Assembly (NCBI GenBank): GCA_022457155.1
Contig: JAJGOT010000349.1
Location: forward strand, 248,001-312,000
DNA: 64,000 nt
Direction of reading: 5' to 3'
DNA from: Cladopsammia gracilis
Taxonomy: Eukaryota; Cnidaria; Anthozoa; Scleractinia; Dendrophylliidae
Part shown: one piece after another, positions 44,030 to 55,426 of the stretch
How the letters are laid out: the number at the start of each line of letters is the position of its first letter
Position numbering within the stretch: the first letter of the stretch is position 1
The notes under the pieces: generated by a model
Told to the model about the DNA's origin: nothing
Databases searched by the model: none
What the model saw: only the letters and a program-made list of their open reading frames with translations
Translations under genes and position numbers: made by a program

Positions 44030-44235
44030 ACTGATTTCTCTATTTAGAGAATACCTTGAGAAGAAATTGGGCGTGTTGAAGCGAGAAATACAAGAGAACT
44101 CTTTCATCGCCAAAAGGATTCAAGCAGAGTCCGAAGAATCGTTTCAATTCGCGGGTAGTAAGAAACAGTTCCAATTCAACTACAGCCTTGCTGAGAAAGT
44201 TAACTCTGCTTCCAAAGCTCTCGCAAACAATCAAA
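44030..44235 (+). pseudogene. Retroelement gag-like fragment (possibly DIRS-type)
   Basis: A + strand reading (LFREYLEKKLGVLKREIQEN, SFIAKRIQAESEESFQF, SKKQFQFNYSLAEKVNSASK) resembles the coiled region and the KKQFxFN motif seen in gag-like proteins of cnidarian DIRS-type elements. It has no start and ends in low-complexity DNA. A copy lies at 45505-45690. The assignment is by resemblance only. Confidence 0.35.
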
Positions 44236-44454
44236 AATCAATCAAAATCTTTATTTATACACGGTTAAAAATATCAGTATTTACAATATAAAAAAGCAAG
44301 CAAAGCAAACAGAAAATTTGACGTGGTTAAAACTCATTTTGTAGTCAGATCAGCCCTGCAGTTTATTGTATGTTATTGTGCACGATCGGTTAAAACGGAT
44401 AAAAAAAAAGTATGCGTTTTCAAACGAAAACGCATTAGTGTGGACGGGGCCTGC

Positions 44455-44773
44455 TCCGGGGGGGGGGGGAGGGGATACTCAACAAAGTTTTCTACGGGGA
44501 TGCTCCGCCCCAACGTCCAAACCCTTACCTTTCATATACCGTTTTTAACAGAAAAGGTACCTTTCATATACCTTTCATTGAAAATGGTACCCCTTTTGTG
44601 TTTTCGCTACCCTTTCCTATTCTTCGTGAAATCCCTACCCCTTCATATACTTCAACTTGTGAAATCCCGACCCTTTCATATACCTCCAGCCTAAAAAAGG
44701 TACCTCTTTCGGGCGGAGCATCCCCGTATAGCCCACTATAGGGAGTGCACTCCCCCCCCCCCCCACCCGGGGG
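44455..44773. mobile_element. G-run element, copy 2
   Basis: Same structure as copy 1, with GGGGGGGGG then GATACTCAAC at the left and a 13-base C run then ACCCGGGGG at the right. CCTTTCATATACC words are inside. Confidence 0.7.
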
Positions 44774-45279
44774 TGTGAGCCTGACGGCATGCAAGACTGA
44801 ATGATCCAAACCAGTTTGGTGGGTTTGGGACGTGAGGAAGTCAGACACGTCACAGCTATTTTTATAGACGATTATGTTGCGCAAAATAAGCCTTGGAGTC
44901 CTTGAATAAAATGTCAGTTACCAATCAGCGAAGACCTGTTTTTAACCGCTCTCCCTCATAACACGAATTTATTGGCGATGTTGGGAAAAAAATAAATAAT
45001 TGCCAGAAAATAGCTTTGTCATCCATAAAAATTTTCACGCCGACACTTGAATTGCTTGAATTGCTCCTATATCGTTGCATGTAGTCATACAGTGTTGTTG
45101 CCAAAAGTTATATCATAAAATGCCGGTTATAAGCCCCGGCTTGTATAACTTCGTAAGGGGGGTTTCGGTGGGTTTATAAGCAGGGGCTTATATCCGCGGG
45201 CTTATATAAGGGGTAGAAATATCATGGGTTTATTACGCAGCCGTAATGGATGGTACATAATATGTATGCACAACCTCTC

Positions 45280-45458
45280 ATAGACCAATTTCGATATATA
45301 TTAAAATTCATACTTGGCTCCGAGGCTTGGGGGAATAAAACAAAAGAAATGAATAATTCAACGCTGAACCTCAATGTGATTTCTTTTGTTTTATTCCCCC
45401 AAGCCTCGGAGCCAAATATGAATTTTAATATACAGTGAATATATCGAAATTGGTCTAT
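45280..45458. mobile_element. Hairpin MITE family A, copy 3
   Basis: Arms match 43821-43997. It is located in tandem unit 2. Confidence 0.75.
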
Positions 45459-45504
45459 TCCAGTCGTTCCAGAAGACCACAGTACACCCAACTGATTTCA
45501 CCTC

Positions 45505-45705
45505 AACGTTTTCTCTATTTGAAGAATACCTTGAGAAGAAATTGGGCATGTTGAAGCGAGAAATACAAGAGAACTCTTTCATCGCCAAAAAGATTCAAGC
45601 AAAGTCCGAAGAATCGTTTCAATTCGAGGGTATTAAGAAACAGTTCCAATTCAACTACAGCCTTGCTGAGAAAGTTAACTCTGCTTCCTCTCGCAAACAG
45701 AAAAT
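45505..45705 (+). pseudogene. Retroelement gag-like fragment, second copy
   Basis: It encodes EEYLEKKLGMLKREIQENSF and GIKKQFQFNYSLAEKVNSAS, duplicating the fragment at 44030 as part of tandem unit 2. Confidence 0.35.
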
Positions 45706-45824
45706 TTGACGTGGTTAAAACTCATCTCGTAGTCAGATCAGCCCTGCAGTGTATTGTATGTTATTGTGCACGATCGGTTAAAACGGATAAAAAAGGTATG
45801 CGTTAGTGTGGACGGGGCCTGCTC

Positions 45825-46149
45825 CGGGTGGGGGGGGGGGGGGGGGGTTCCCACCAAATTTTTTTACGGGGATGCTCCGCCCCAACGTCCAAACCCTTAC
45901 CCTTTCATATACTGTTTTTGACAGAAAAGGTACCCCTTTCATATACCTTTCATTGAAAATGGTATTCCTTTTATGTTTTGGCTACCCTTTCCTATTCTTC
46001 GTGAAATCACTACCCCTTCATATACTTCAACTTGTGAAATACCGACACTTTCATATACTTCCAACCTAAAAAAGGTACCTCTTTCGGGCGGAGCATCCCC
46101 GTATAGCCCACTATAGGGAGTGCACCCCCCCCCCCCCCCCACCCGGGGG
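45825..46149. mobile_element. G-run element, copy 3
   Basis: It runs from CCGGGTGGGGGGG to ACCCGGGGG with CCCCCC of about 20 bases before the right end. Interior words are the same. Confidence 0.7.
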
Positions 46150-46628
46150 TGTGAGCCTGACGGCATGCAAGACTGAATGATCCAAACCGGTTTGGTGGGT
46201 TTGGGACGTGAGGAAGTCAGACACGTCACAGCTATTTTTATAGACGATTATGTTGCGCAAAATAAGCCTTGGAGTCCTTGAATAAAATGTCAGTTACCAA
46301 TCAGCGAAGGCCTGTTTTTAACCGCTCTCGGCTCATAACACGAATTTATCGGCGATGTTGGGAAAAATAAATAATTGCCAGAAAATAGCTTTGTCATCTA
46401 TAAAAATGTTCATGCCGACTCTTGAATTGCTTGAATTGCTCCTATATCGTTGCATGTAGTCATACAGTGTTGTTGCCAAAAGTTATATCATAAAATGCCG
46501 GTAGTATAAGCCCCAGGCTTGTATAACTTCGTACGGGGGGTTTCGGTGGGTTTATAAGCAGGGGCTTATATCCGCGGGCTTATATAAGCGTGCATGCCGG
46601 GTTCAAATGTATTTATCATGGGTTACGC

Positions 46629-47187
46629 ACCCGGGGGGGAGGGTGTGTACTCAACAAAGTTTTGTTATGGGGATGCTCCGCCCTGAGGTCCAAACCCTTA
46701 CCCTTTCATATACTGATTTTGACAGAAAGGTACCCCTTTCATATACCTTTTATTGAAAAATGGTACCCCTTTCATATACCTTTCAATGAAAATGGTACCC
46801 CTTTCAGAGCCTTTACGTGCGTCTGTTTGATATATTTTGAAAGGCTATTTTTATAATGTAAAATAACACGGCAAACTGATCCTTACGGCGTAGAAAAGAT
46901 TGAGGCAACAAAAATAAAGTAAAATAAAAGATATATATATAGGGCACAAAATATATATTTTTTATTTTATTTTATTTTATTTTATTTTATTTTATTTTAT
47001 TTTTCTTGCCTCAATCTTTTCTTCGCCGTAAGGATCAGTTTGCCGTGTTATTTTACATTTATTCAAGTTTTTCCACTGATCCAGATCTTTGTCAAGATCC
47101 GGCACCTCTCATTGGTTTGTAGTTGTGGTTCTACTGTTCATTTTTTTATAATACTTAAATGGCAGTTTTCCCAACCTTTTTATGTTT
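46629..47187. mobile_element. G-run element, copy 4, truncated and interrupted
   Basis: It starts CCGGGGGGGAGGG. The interior words CCCTTTCATATACC are followed by ACGTGCGTCTGTTTGATATA and TTTTGAAAGG, matching the interior of copy 5. The sequence is then broken by DNA at about 46855-47145 and resumes ATAATACTTAAATGGCAGTT at 47147. The right end is lost. Confidence 0.6.
46855..47059. mobile_element. Hairpin MITE with (TTTTA)n loop
   Basis: Arms AATGTAAAATAACACGGCAA and ACTGATCCTTACGGCG are inverted at the right. The loop holds a (TA)n stretch and a (TTTTA)n microsatellite at 46960-47001. It is inserted in G-run copy 4. Confidence 0.75.
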
Positions 47188-47344
47188 CGTTACTTTATTG
47201 TCCCTTGATGTGTCCTGACCGGTTTAAATGCATATTTACCACTTTTGCCACTCGCCCCCGCACTCGTCCCACTATGGCGAGTGACAAAAGTGGTAAAAAT
47301 GCATTTAAACCGGTCAGGACACATCAAGGAACAATAAAGTAACG
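47188..47344. mobile_element. Hairpin MITE (CGTTACTTTATTGT)
   Basis: The arms CGTTACTTTATTGT and CCTTGATGTGTCCTGACCGG, TTTAAATGCA face their inverses ending AACG at 47344. The loop (about 47243-47280) includes CACTCGCC and GGCGAGTG. Confidence 0.75.
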
Positions 47345-47570
47345 GTAAGAAGTCTTTATTGTGTAATATTTTCGATTTTTCTATCGCTTCTCAAATCCGT
47401 GACAAATCGTATTTTTACTTATATTTCATTACTGTGTACCGGCTTCGAATCTGTAATTTGATGTGGCTCACACACCACGGTTGGGCTGCCTGTGGAGACA
47501 TCTGCTTCGCATGCATGCGGCCAACAGAGACACTGGCGGTCCGAGTGTAGTTTTCAAATCCTTCATATTC

Positions 47571-47692
47571 TACCCTGGATGCCAGAGGCTTTTCTCGCGC
47601 TCTCATCTCTCCCATATTACACGCTTCCTATGTCTCTTACATTTTCACTCGCTTCACGAAAGCGTACCACGAGAGAACCACGATCCAGGGTA
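47571..47692. mobile_element. TACCCTGGAT MITE
   Basis: TIR TACCCTGGAT and its inverse ATCCAGGGTA, with further inverted match inside (TTTTCTCGC against GAGAGAACC), bound 122 bases. Confidence 0.5.
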
Positions 47693-47974
47693 TTCAAATT
47701 CCGGTCAACACACATCTGTTTTCCAGGAGGTAAAAAGGAATCTTCGCGCGAACTCATTGTAATACATGTAGATTGTTTAATCTCAACTGAGCCATGAGTC
47801 TTTGTAATTTGGAATTTTTTGAGAAATGGGATTCTAGTTTTTCATCCAGTTTCGATTATGATCACAATCTTTTCGAATATAAGCAGAATTCATGAGTGCC
47901 TCGTTTTATAAAACGTTCGGGGATTATGTAAATAAGTGGCCAGGTATTCTAAAATTACTCCGGTAGACTAAAAA

Positions 47975-49248
47975 CTAAACTGGATTATTTGGTACTCTAT
48001 TTATGGAAGCAATTTTGTTATTGATACTATCAAATTTGGTTATCGTATTCCATTCGTTAGTATGCCTTGTCGGGCCGTATTTTCTAACAACAAATCAGCT
48101 TTAAATAATGCTTCTTTTGTTGAGTCGGCTATATCGGAATTGGTTCACACCCATGCAGTTGTTCAGGTGCCTTTCATCCCTCAATATGTGAATCCACTCA
48201 GTTCCGTATCCATTCAATCGTCCGGCAAGAAAGGCTTATCCTTGACTTGCGTCATGTCAACAGTATGTTTGAAACGAGGACTGGAGAATTTTTTTGTCGT
48301 ACGTCAAAAAGGGAGATTACCTTTTCAGTTTACCCCGATCATCAGGTTTTTGGGGTTTACCTGTTATTTTTTTTTCCGGACACTGTGAGATATTTTTGTT
48401 TTTCAGTTCTTAATTTCAACCTTAACTCGGACGCATACATTTTTACTAAATGCCTCAGACCGCCTGTCAAGTTTTGGAGATTTAACGGAATAAAGATAGT
48501 TGTGTATCTCGATGACGGGTGTGGCAAAGGAGAGTCAGTATAAATCGGCCCAGCAGCAGTCGTCATTTAAAATCTCTGTGGGAACCGATCCAGTCCCTGG
48601 CATGGTTAGGCCTGAATTTGGAACCTTTTTTTCAGGAATGTTTTCTATTATCAAAAGGCGTATCTGTAATTTCATTGATATTCTAATCCGTCGTCCCGTA
48701 CGTTATACATCTCGGGATTGCGCCTTCGCAGGTCACGTTATGTCATGTCGCCGGTCTTGGGTAATTTGACTCATCTGAAGACTCGTTTCCTTTACAAGGT
48801 CATAGATTCTAGATTGTCTTGGGATTCCCGTTTCAATATTGGGCCTCATAACGAGTGTCTTTCAGAGATATTTCAAGTTTCTGGAAGAATTACATCGCGA
48901 GTCTAGCCGGCCAATTTTCACCTTATCAGGCTCCTTTTTTATTAGCTATTCAGACGCTAGTAGTCTAGCCTGCGGTGCTTACGTTGTCGGGACTAAGAAA
49001 AAATTTGTCTCATGGCATGTGGCAAGTGACTAAGAGCTCCACGCGGGGGGGGAACGTAGGGCTATCCACTTTGCCTTAACGTTCTTTCAACCCTTAGTTG
49101 AGGACAAGTCCATGAAATGGCACTGGGACAACCAGGGGACTGTCCGCATACTTGATATAGAGAGTCCTAACTTGGAATTGCATAAAATTGCGCTTGATCG
49201 GCATTTTCAATTTTTGTCAAGCTTATCGAGTTACTCTAAGCGGGTCTA
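47975..49248 (+). pseudogene. DIRS-like retroelement remnant: RT and RNase H
   Basis: Plus-strand readings in shifting frames match DIRS-type pol. First is an RT N-part (FVIDTIKFGYRIPFVSMPC, ESAISELVHTHAVVQVPFIP, QYVNPLSSVSIQSSGKK). Next, DAYIFTKCLRPPVKFWRFNG and IKIVVYLDDG, the RT catalytic YxDD-type box. Then RNase H pieces FISYSDASSLACGAYVVG and MKWHWDNQGTVRI. Frameshifts and stops are frequent, so it is dead. No tyrosine recombinase or terminal repeats were recognised. Confidence 0.65.
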
Positions 49249-49249
49249 A

Positions 49250-49634
49250 GGCCCCGTCCACACTAAAGCTTTTTTGGAAAGCTCCGTTTTTGCAGTCCAC
49301 ACCAAAACGATTGACCTGCGTTTTCAAAAGTCTCCACTCTGAAAAGCGTTTTCGAAAACCTCCGTTTTCACAGATAAACATCTCCGTTTTTTATCGTTTT
49401 AGTGTGTACGTGAAATCTGCAAAGGACTGCAAACGATAATGCTGCTAACGGTATATGTAGGATTTGAGACCTAACCAGCCAAAAAATGAACAAACATACA
49501 ATAAACTGCAGGGCTGATCTGACTACGTAGTCAGATCAGCCCTGCAGTTTATTGAATGTTAGTGTGCACGATCGGTTAAAACGGATAAAAAAGTATGCGT
49601 TTTCAAACGAAAACGCATTAGTGTGGACGGGGCT
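49250..49634. mobile_element. GGCCCCGTCCACACTA TIR element
   Basis: The left end GGCCCCGTCCACACTAAAGC and right end TTAGTGTGGACGGGGC are inverted. The interior has a near-perfect palindrome at 49494-49559 and hairpin words GCGTTTTCAAACGAAAACGC. Right-half copies occur at about 44330-44452 and 45715-45822. Confidence 0.65.
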
Positions 49635-49640
49635 TGCTCC

Positions 49641-50016
49641 CGAGGGGGGGGGGGGGTACTCGATATATCCTTGGGTGGGGAGGTGCGGCCCGGCCCCTCA
49701 TACCCTGACCCTGTTTAAGATAAAATTCGCTGATTTTCCTACCCTGTTTAAGACAGAATTCCGATTTTTGATACCCTGTTTAAGACATTTAACCCGAAAA
49801 AAATATTGCTGTAGTTTTGTTCGTAGAACATACACGCAGGCTGTTTATCGTCCAAGAAAAGATACCCTGTTTAAGACAACAATTGATAAAACCGATACCC
49901 TGATTAAGACAAAAAATGATAAAATCGATACCCTGTTTAAGACAAAAATCCGGAAAAACATACTCTGGCTGGCCGCACGTCCCCATTAAGCCCTTATAAG
50001 GGAGTAGCCGCCCCCT
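49641..50016. mobile_element. G-run element, second type (ACCCTGTTTAAGAC words)
   Basis: It starts GAGGGGGGGGGGGGTACTCG and ends TTATAAGGGAGTAGCCGCCC. The interior repeats ACCCTGTTTAAGAC about eight times. The design is as in the CCCTTTCATATACC elements but with different interior words. Confidence 0.65.
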
Positions 50017-50487
50017 AAAACGCCCAATATAAAAACTAAAGACTGTTGCTAGTCCTTTTTTCTCTTGCTCTCGCTCCCTTTCCCTCTTCTCTCTCTTCTC
50101 TGTGATTTTCGGGCTGATCGGGGTCATAAGAACCCTTGTTTGGGCTAGTTGTAGTGAAATTGCTGTAATTTTCGTTGACCACCTTTTCAGAAATTCAGCT
50201 ATGAGTACTTATAAATTTATCGGGCGAAAAAGTCGGGGTTTTATGCCAGATTAGTGCCGATTTATCAGTAAAGTTAAATTTAAGTTCTTGTTAATGAAAT
50301 TTTATTTTTCACTGGTAAAGTTTTTTTTATTTTTCATCTAGCTCGGTTTTCTTTGTTCTTTTCAGGGGAATACCAGGTAAATTACAGTCATTACAGTGTC
50401 TGAAAAGCTGGGTGCAGCTTTGATTGTAACGGGGGAGAGGTGGGGCTGAAAACGATAGCTGATAGCAATAGCAAAACAAAGAATTTT

Positions 50488-50575
50488 ACTATATTCCCCT
50501 CGCCATATTCCCCCCGTCATATTCTCCCCGTCATATTCTCCCCGTCATATTCCCCTTGTAATATTTCCCCTCGCC
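50488..50575. repeat. Minisatellite, unit ATATTCTCCCCGTC
   Basis: Five or six copies of a 14-15-base unit run head to tail with minor changes. Confidence 0.75.
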
Positions 50576-51001
50576 TTAGTCCTCTAATAATAAAATAACA
50601 CAAACGGGAAGACAAAATGGGGCTTAACCATTAAGGAAAGGCACACTGGCATCAGTCGGTATTTTTACTTTAGAAGACGACTTTATCAATCTTATTCCGG
50701 GTCGAGACCAAAAAGCGAAATTTTGATGACATTTATTCGATGGAATCGTACCTCGATTTAGAGGGGTATCGAATGGTCTTTGCGAGCATTTGCGAGCATG
50801 CGAACACTGTGTTTTTTCTTGCGAGCACGAGCAGTCATCAAATTTCTCTTGCGAGTAGCAAACACTTTAGAAAAAATAACAGGCGAGCAGCGAGCACTTC
50901 GTAAATTTTCTTCCAGCAGCAATCCTTTTTTTTTTAATTTCACACATTGTTTTTATTAGAGTGAGCCTAGTAGTCTGACTGACAACAATTATAGCTAATT
51001 A

Positions 51002-51574
51002 CAGTCGAGCCTCCCTAACAAGGACACCAAAGGGACAGCTAGGCCCAAGTGTCCGCATTATAGAGGTGTCCGCATTATAGAGGTGTCCGTACTATAGAGG
51101 TAGGGAATGTATTGAAAGGGGACAAACTTCAAATAAATGTGGCTACTAAACGTATCTGAATTTCGTAACTGGTCATCAGTAGGATGCCTAAAATGTGTGC
51201 ATTTCCACAATTGGTTTCGGCTCCATTAAATCCTATACCAGAACATTTTAGGAGGAGCCACCCACAGTGTGAGCACAGTTACTGACAAGAAATATTAGTA
51301 AGGAAAACAATGCAAAATAAATGTAGTACTTTAAATAACGAACTAAGCACACACGTCAACTAAATAAGCCAAGCACGCGCACAACTTAAGGAAAATTGCG
51401 CGCGCGCGCACCTGCATCAAACTGAATGGAAGCAATATAGAAATTAAAGGGGCGCTAGGATGATATAAAGGATCTAAAATAACAAAGGATACGGCGGTGT
51501 CTCTCAACTCTGGATTGCTAGTCTCATCTCCCGTAGTGTAGTGCCATACTTTTCAAAGATAGCACCGTGGCGTT

Positions 51575-51612
<38 letters not shown>

Positions 51613-52264
51613 CACTTTATTTAAGTGTCAAGGTATTTAGCGCGCGAGCACTAATTGGGAACACTAAATATAGAAACAAATATTCAAATGGAACCGAACA
51701 TTTTAAAAATCCCAACTGGCAGGAGGCAAACCAGTTGGCTATTTTACAAGCGTGGTCGAGGAGTTGAACTCGGGTCTGCCGTGAAACAACTCCAGCAAGT
51801 GGTCAGAGCGGGACTTGAACCCGGGACCTCCGGATTACAAGTCCAACGCCCTAACCACTCGACCACGCTGCCTCCTGTTAAAAACGATTAACGAAGGAGC
51901 TTAGATTTAAACCCTTGGTGAAGGAGACGTGATGAAAGTCGGCGAAGTCTATGTATAAAATCCAACTTCGATGTGCAAATTCTAGAATATCTCACCAGTT
52001 GAGATATATAAACACCATAGGCCGGATTGGCGGCAATGTTGCTGTCCATATGAGGGAAATTGACAATCCGAAATGAGAAGTCATCCCTCTTGTCGTAGAC
52101 GCTGAGATGGAAAGGTGTGTTGTATGTTGTATGAATTTTGGTATCTTTGGGACTAAGAGAACTGTCCGTACTAGAGAGGTGTCCGTATTATGGAGGTGTC
52201 CGTAAGGAGCAACCTCGTTCCCAGGGTCTCTCTTCTTCCCGCCCCCTGGAGCGAGTTTCGACTG
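51002..52264. mobile_element. Pogo/Tigger-like element with TA target site
   Basis: It starts CAGTCGAGCCTCCCTAACAA and ends with CGACTG, flanked by TA on both sides. The subterminal word GAGGTGTCCG is repeated at both ends. It contains SINE copy 2, and its right end carries a partial AACCTCGTTCCCAGGG MITE. No transposase was seen. Confidence 0.55.
51577..51876 (-). mobile_element. tRNA-derived SINE, copy 2 (best preserved)
   Basis: On the minus strand the head GCGTGGTCGAGTGGTTAGGG, GGACTTGTAATCC (anticodon-loop like) and GGGTTCAAGTCCC (B box) are tRNA-like. A body containing CCGAGTTCAACTCCTCGACC follows, then CCAGTTGGGATTTTTAAA, CACTTAAATAAAGTGATTAT and an (ATT)n tail at 51611-51580. It is a SINE rather than a functional tRNA because the head runs straight into the body. 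Confidence 0.7.
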
Positions 52265-52775
52265 TATAGTAATTATGCCACGTTTGATGCCAAATTACGT
52301 CATGCTTTCACGTGGCTGTCTAGACTACATGTAAGTCCATCACAAGCCAGAGAGTCGATTATTTTATTGAACGCATCAGGGGTCCACATTCGCCTTGGAA
52401 ATTCACACGTTTAATAACTCCTGTTCGCACCCAGTAATCCCTATCTATCTAAAGTTATCGTTTCCTCCGGGCAAAAACAGCCTTAAAAACTATTAATAGG
52501 CTCGCTCTGTGTTTAACTGAAGCCAGCGATATACAGCATGGTCAGACTGGCACAGAGTAGTACAATACAATACAATGGTCAGTTATGATCTTACTTTAAA
52601 TGACAAAGTATATTTGTAGCCACTTATCAGCCACTTAAGTTTATATTTATAGTCAGGTTCTTGTCGACGAGAGTATGCAATTAAAAAAATAATTCAGTCA
52701 TCATTCATCATCAGTAAAATCTCAGTATTATTTTTAGTCGATAAATAATAAAGTCGAATTCTAGAAGGTTTTTTT

Positions 52776-53502
52776 AAGGTTACAGTGTACCTTCAGATCG
52801 AAAATTTATTGAAAATTTTTTTTTGGCGTTAAAATAAAGTTTACAGAATGAACTTTTATCCAAAAAAAAAAGTATTGAAAAATAGTGAAAATTGACGGAG
52901 AAATGACGGTATAACTTTTGTGGGCGGAGTTTGTTTATTAAGCGATATGTTTTTTTAAGCGCCGTTTTCTCAAAGTTAATTTTTCGCTTCTTGGGGACAC
53001 TTTAATGAAGAGCTACAACTCAAAGGGAATTTGTTCGATTTTCCTCAAATTTGGACAGAAGCTAGGCTAACATATAATCAACAAAAACGTATCGGCGAAT
53101 TTCTTAATTCCGAAAACTTTTTCGTCAACAGGCATTTCCGTGCGATCATTCCAATTTTTTTTCTCCCCTTTTCGAAAATATTCTGTAACTTTTCACTGCA
53201 ATTAAATACGGAAAATCGCCGACAAGTTTTTTTAGCGCTTCGTGTCCGGAAACCCGAGAACAAATCAAATTAGCAAAATATAATAATCGCTTCGAGTTAT
53301 AGCGTTTTATAGCTGATTCGGACGTTCGAATTTAGACGTCGTAAAAAATTCGACAATTCATTTTATTACCAAATGGTTTCCATATTTATATAGCCAGCTC
53401 TATAAGCTTTAATTTGATATCTGGGTTTAGTTATATTAAGTGTAATCTTAAGACGCTAGAGCTGTTATACTGGAGACACCCCCGAAGGTAAACTGTAACC
53501 TT
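52776..53502. mobile_element. 727-bp TIR element (AAGGTTACAGTGTACCTTC)
   Basis: The ends AAGGTTACAGTGTACCTTC and GAAGGTAAACTGTAACCTT are inverted. The flanks AGAATTCTAG-AGGT and TTGTGTCTATGGTCTAGCGA recur side by side, without the element, at about 54130-54180, as an empty-site-like copy. Confidence 0.65.
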
Positions 53503-54027
53503 AATTGTGTCTATGGTCTAGCGAACAGACCTCAAATTTAGTCATCCGGATCCGGATCACGTTCATTCACAACTAGCCGAGAAATAACTTATCATAAACT
53601 GCAACTTTGTTATTTATACTGGGATCGTTTTCATTTTCGAAAGCAGTTTGTTTTCTGGCTATGAGAGCAACCCCAGAGAAGGATGTTGCAGGGAATGCCA
53701 AATAAATGAAATTAAGAAATTCTTAGCTGCTGAATATTCAAATGGATAGAGTAGGATCATTCTGATCTGTCGCTTTTTGTCTACTAGATAATATGTGCAA
53801 TAAAATTCACCTTAGTTAGTAAATAGGTGCTTCCAATTCGAGACGTTTACTCAACGAGATACACAAATAATCTAATTTTATTAACTCACGTCATTCTCTT
53901 GCTTAAGGCAAGTGGCATTACGAAGCCACAAGCGAACGACCCCACAAGCTTTTAGCTTTTAAACATATCGGGTATAAATAAACGTTTCCTATCCTATCCA
54001 ATCCTATCCTAAGCACTTTGAACTTTC

Positions 54028-54074
54028 CAAACCGCGTCTTTCAATGACTAGTGTCATTGAAAGACGCGGTTTGA
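54028..54074. repeat. Perfect short palindrome (AAACCGCGTCTTTCAATGAC)
   Basis: A 20-base arm and its perfect inverse are separated by TAGT. Confidence 0.85.
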
Positions 54075-55287
54075 TAAATTAGTTTTTAATTGCGGTGTGG
54101 GAATTAAGTATATTTTAAGTCGATAAACAAAGCAGAATTCTAGGAGGTATTTTTTGATTGTGTCTATGGTCTAGCGAACAGCCCTCGAATGCCTACAAAT
54201 ATCAATTCTGTATTAGCTTGTATTATTATAAGTCTTATAATGACAAATTTCATTTCTGAGAGACGGCCCTCTCCCATGTTATTCCAATCAGAATTTATCG
54301 CTCATCCTTTCAATCTCACACACTACCCCTGTAGACACCCTGTCATCTGTTGCTCTCTGTAAATCTTCCGATTGAATTGTATATTTGATGGCATTTGACA
54401 ATACATTTATTTCTGCACCAACAAACCTACAAAGCACGATTTACGGAATTTCGAGCAATCGAGAAAATTTAAACCAAAATCCGAGCATGCGAGCAATTGC
54501 AAAATTTTGCGAGCACGAGCAAGCGAGCACTCGTCTAAATTTTACGAGCAAATCGAACAAAGGCCACATTTTGCAAGCACTTGAAAATTTTAAGGGACCA
54601 TTCGATACCCCTATTTAGGTTTCGGGTTTTCAATAATGTATGACGTCTCGTATTACGTTTGAACCTTAATATGTTTTAGCCGGTTTCCCTTGGAAAACAC
54701 ACCGACATCCACTCCATTGATCTTCGAAAGATGAAGGCGGGCAGTTGGGCCATGGCGATACCACGAGTACTGTTCATACATTTTCTTCTCTCTCTCTCCC
54801 TTCTTCTACTCATAACGGATGTTACTAAAACGGGGAATGGGGAATGGGGAATGGGGAATGGAAAATTGAAATGGGAAATTGAAATGGGAAATTGAAAATG
54901 GGAAACTGATTTTTTTTAGATCGTTTATAATGCGGAATAAATTTTTTTCAGCGGCGATTATCGATATCCACGCTTTTTTTAAAACGTTCTGCGCCAAAAT
55001 AAAAGAAAAAGAATAAATTGATGATAACGGGAGAAGTGGCCCATTTCGAGAAGGTGGCTCCGAGGAACTCTCGTGAAAAAAAAATTAATTAATAAATAAA
55101 TAAAAATAAAGTTAACTTATAGCAGCAAAGTAACTCACCAGCGGTTAAAAGCTGCTAAAAGAAATTTTAACACCCGAAGTTAAGCTTACAATTATAAAAA
55201 TAGCATTTGTTAGCGATTCTCGTACTCGACTCCGTATGCACTTCACTTTGGTGAAAACATTTTTTTAGTTTATAGCTGTAGCACTGA

Positions 55288-55426
55288 CCCCAGTTGTTCA
55301 AAGAGTGGATAGCGCTATCCACCGGATAAATTACTATCCAGTGGATAAACGTTAACAAAACCCATTGCGCTATCCACCGGATAGTGATTTATCCGATGGA
55401 TAGCGCTATCCACGTTTTAAACAAAT
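55288..55426. mobile_element. Palindromic MITE family B, copy 2
   Basis: It has the same words as 22865-23015 (GTTGTTCAAAGAGTGGATAG, AGTGGATA, TATCCACCGGATAGTG), with the last bases diverged. It is inserted in the left arm of the 1.1-kb palindrome. Confidence 0.75.

Larger units (their letters stand above)
42960..47190. repeat. Tandem array of composite units (about 1.4-1.5 kb)
   Basis: Two full units (about 42960-44455 and 44455-45825), a third truncated unit (45825-46628) and the start of a fourth lie head to tail. Each has, in order: a G-run element, a segment beginning GTGAGCCTGACGGCATG, unique non-coding DNA with CCCCGGCTTGTATAACTTCG, MITE family A (absent from unit 3), a DIRS-like gag-like fragment, and a piece of the CCCCGTCCACACTA MITE. 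Units differ by small indels. Confidence 0.8.
50762..54612. mobile_element. GCGAGCA-word element (3.85 kb) with nested insertions
   Basis: The ends AGGGGTATCGAATGGTC and the inverse GACCATTCGATACCCCT are identical. GCGAGCA words are dense for about 150 bases inside each end (50785-50920, 54455-54560). Nested inside are a pogo-like element (51002-52264, itself with a SINE) and a 727-bp TIR element (52776-53502). No transposase is recognised. Confidence 0.65.

Noticed and set aside
44323..44694. 123-codon ORF in the tandem array
   Set aside because: It runs through the poly-G tract and the CCCTTTCATATACC words, giving repeated FHIP-type peptides.
46960..47001. CRISPR-like array
   Set aside because: It is a simple (TTTTA)n microsatellite in a eukaryotic repeat.
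51801..51876. Functional tRNA gene (Thr-like anticodon loop)
   Set aside because: The head is followed directly by a SINE body and (ATT)n tail, and a second copy occurs at 5757.
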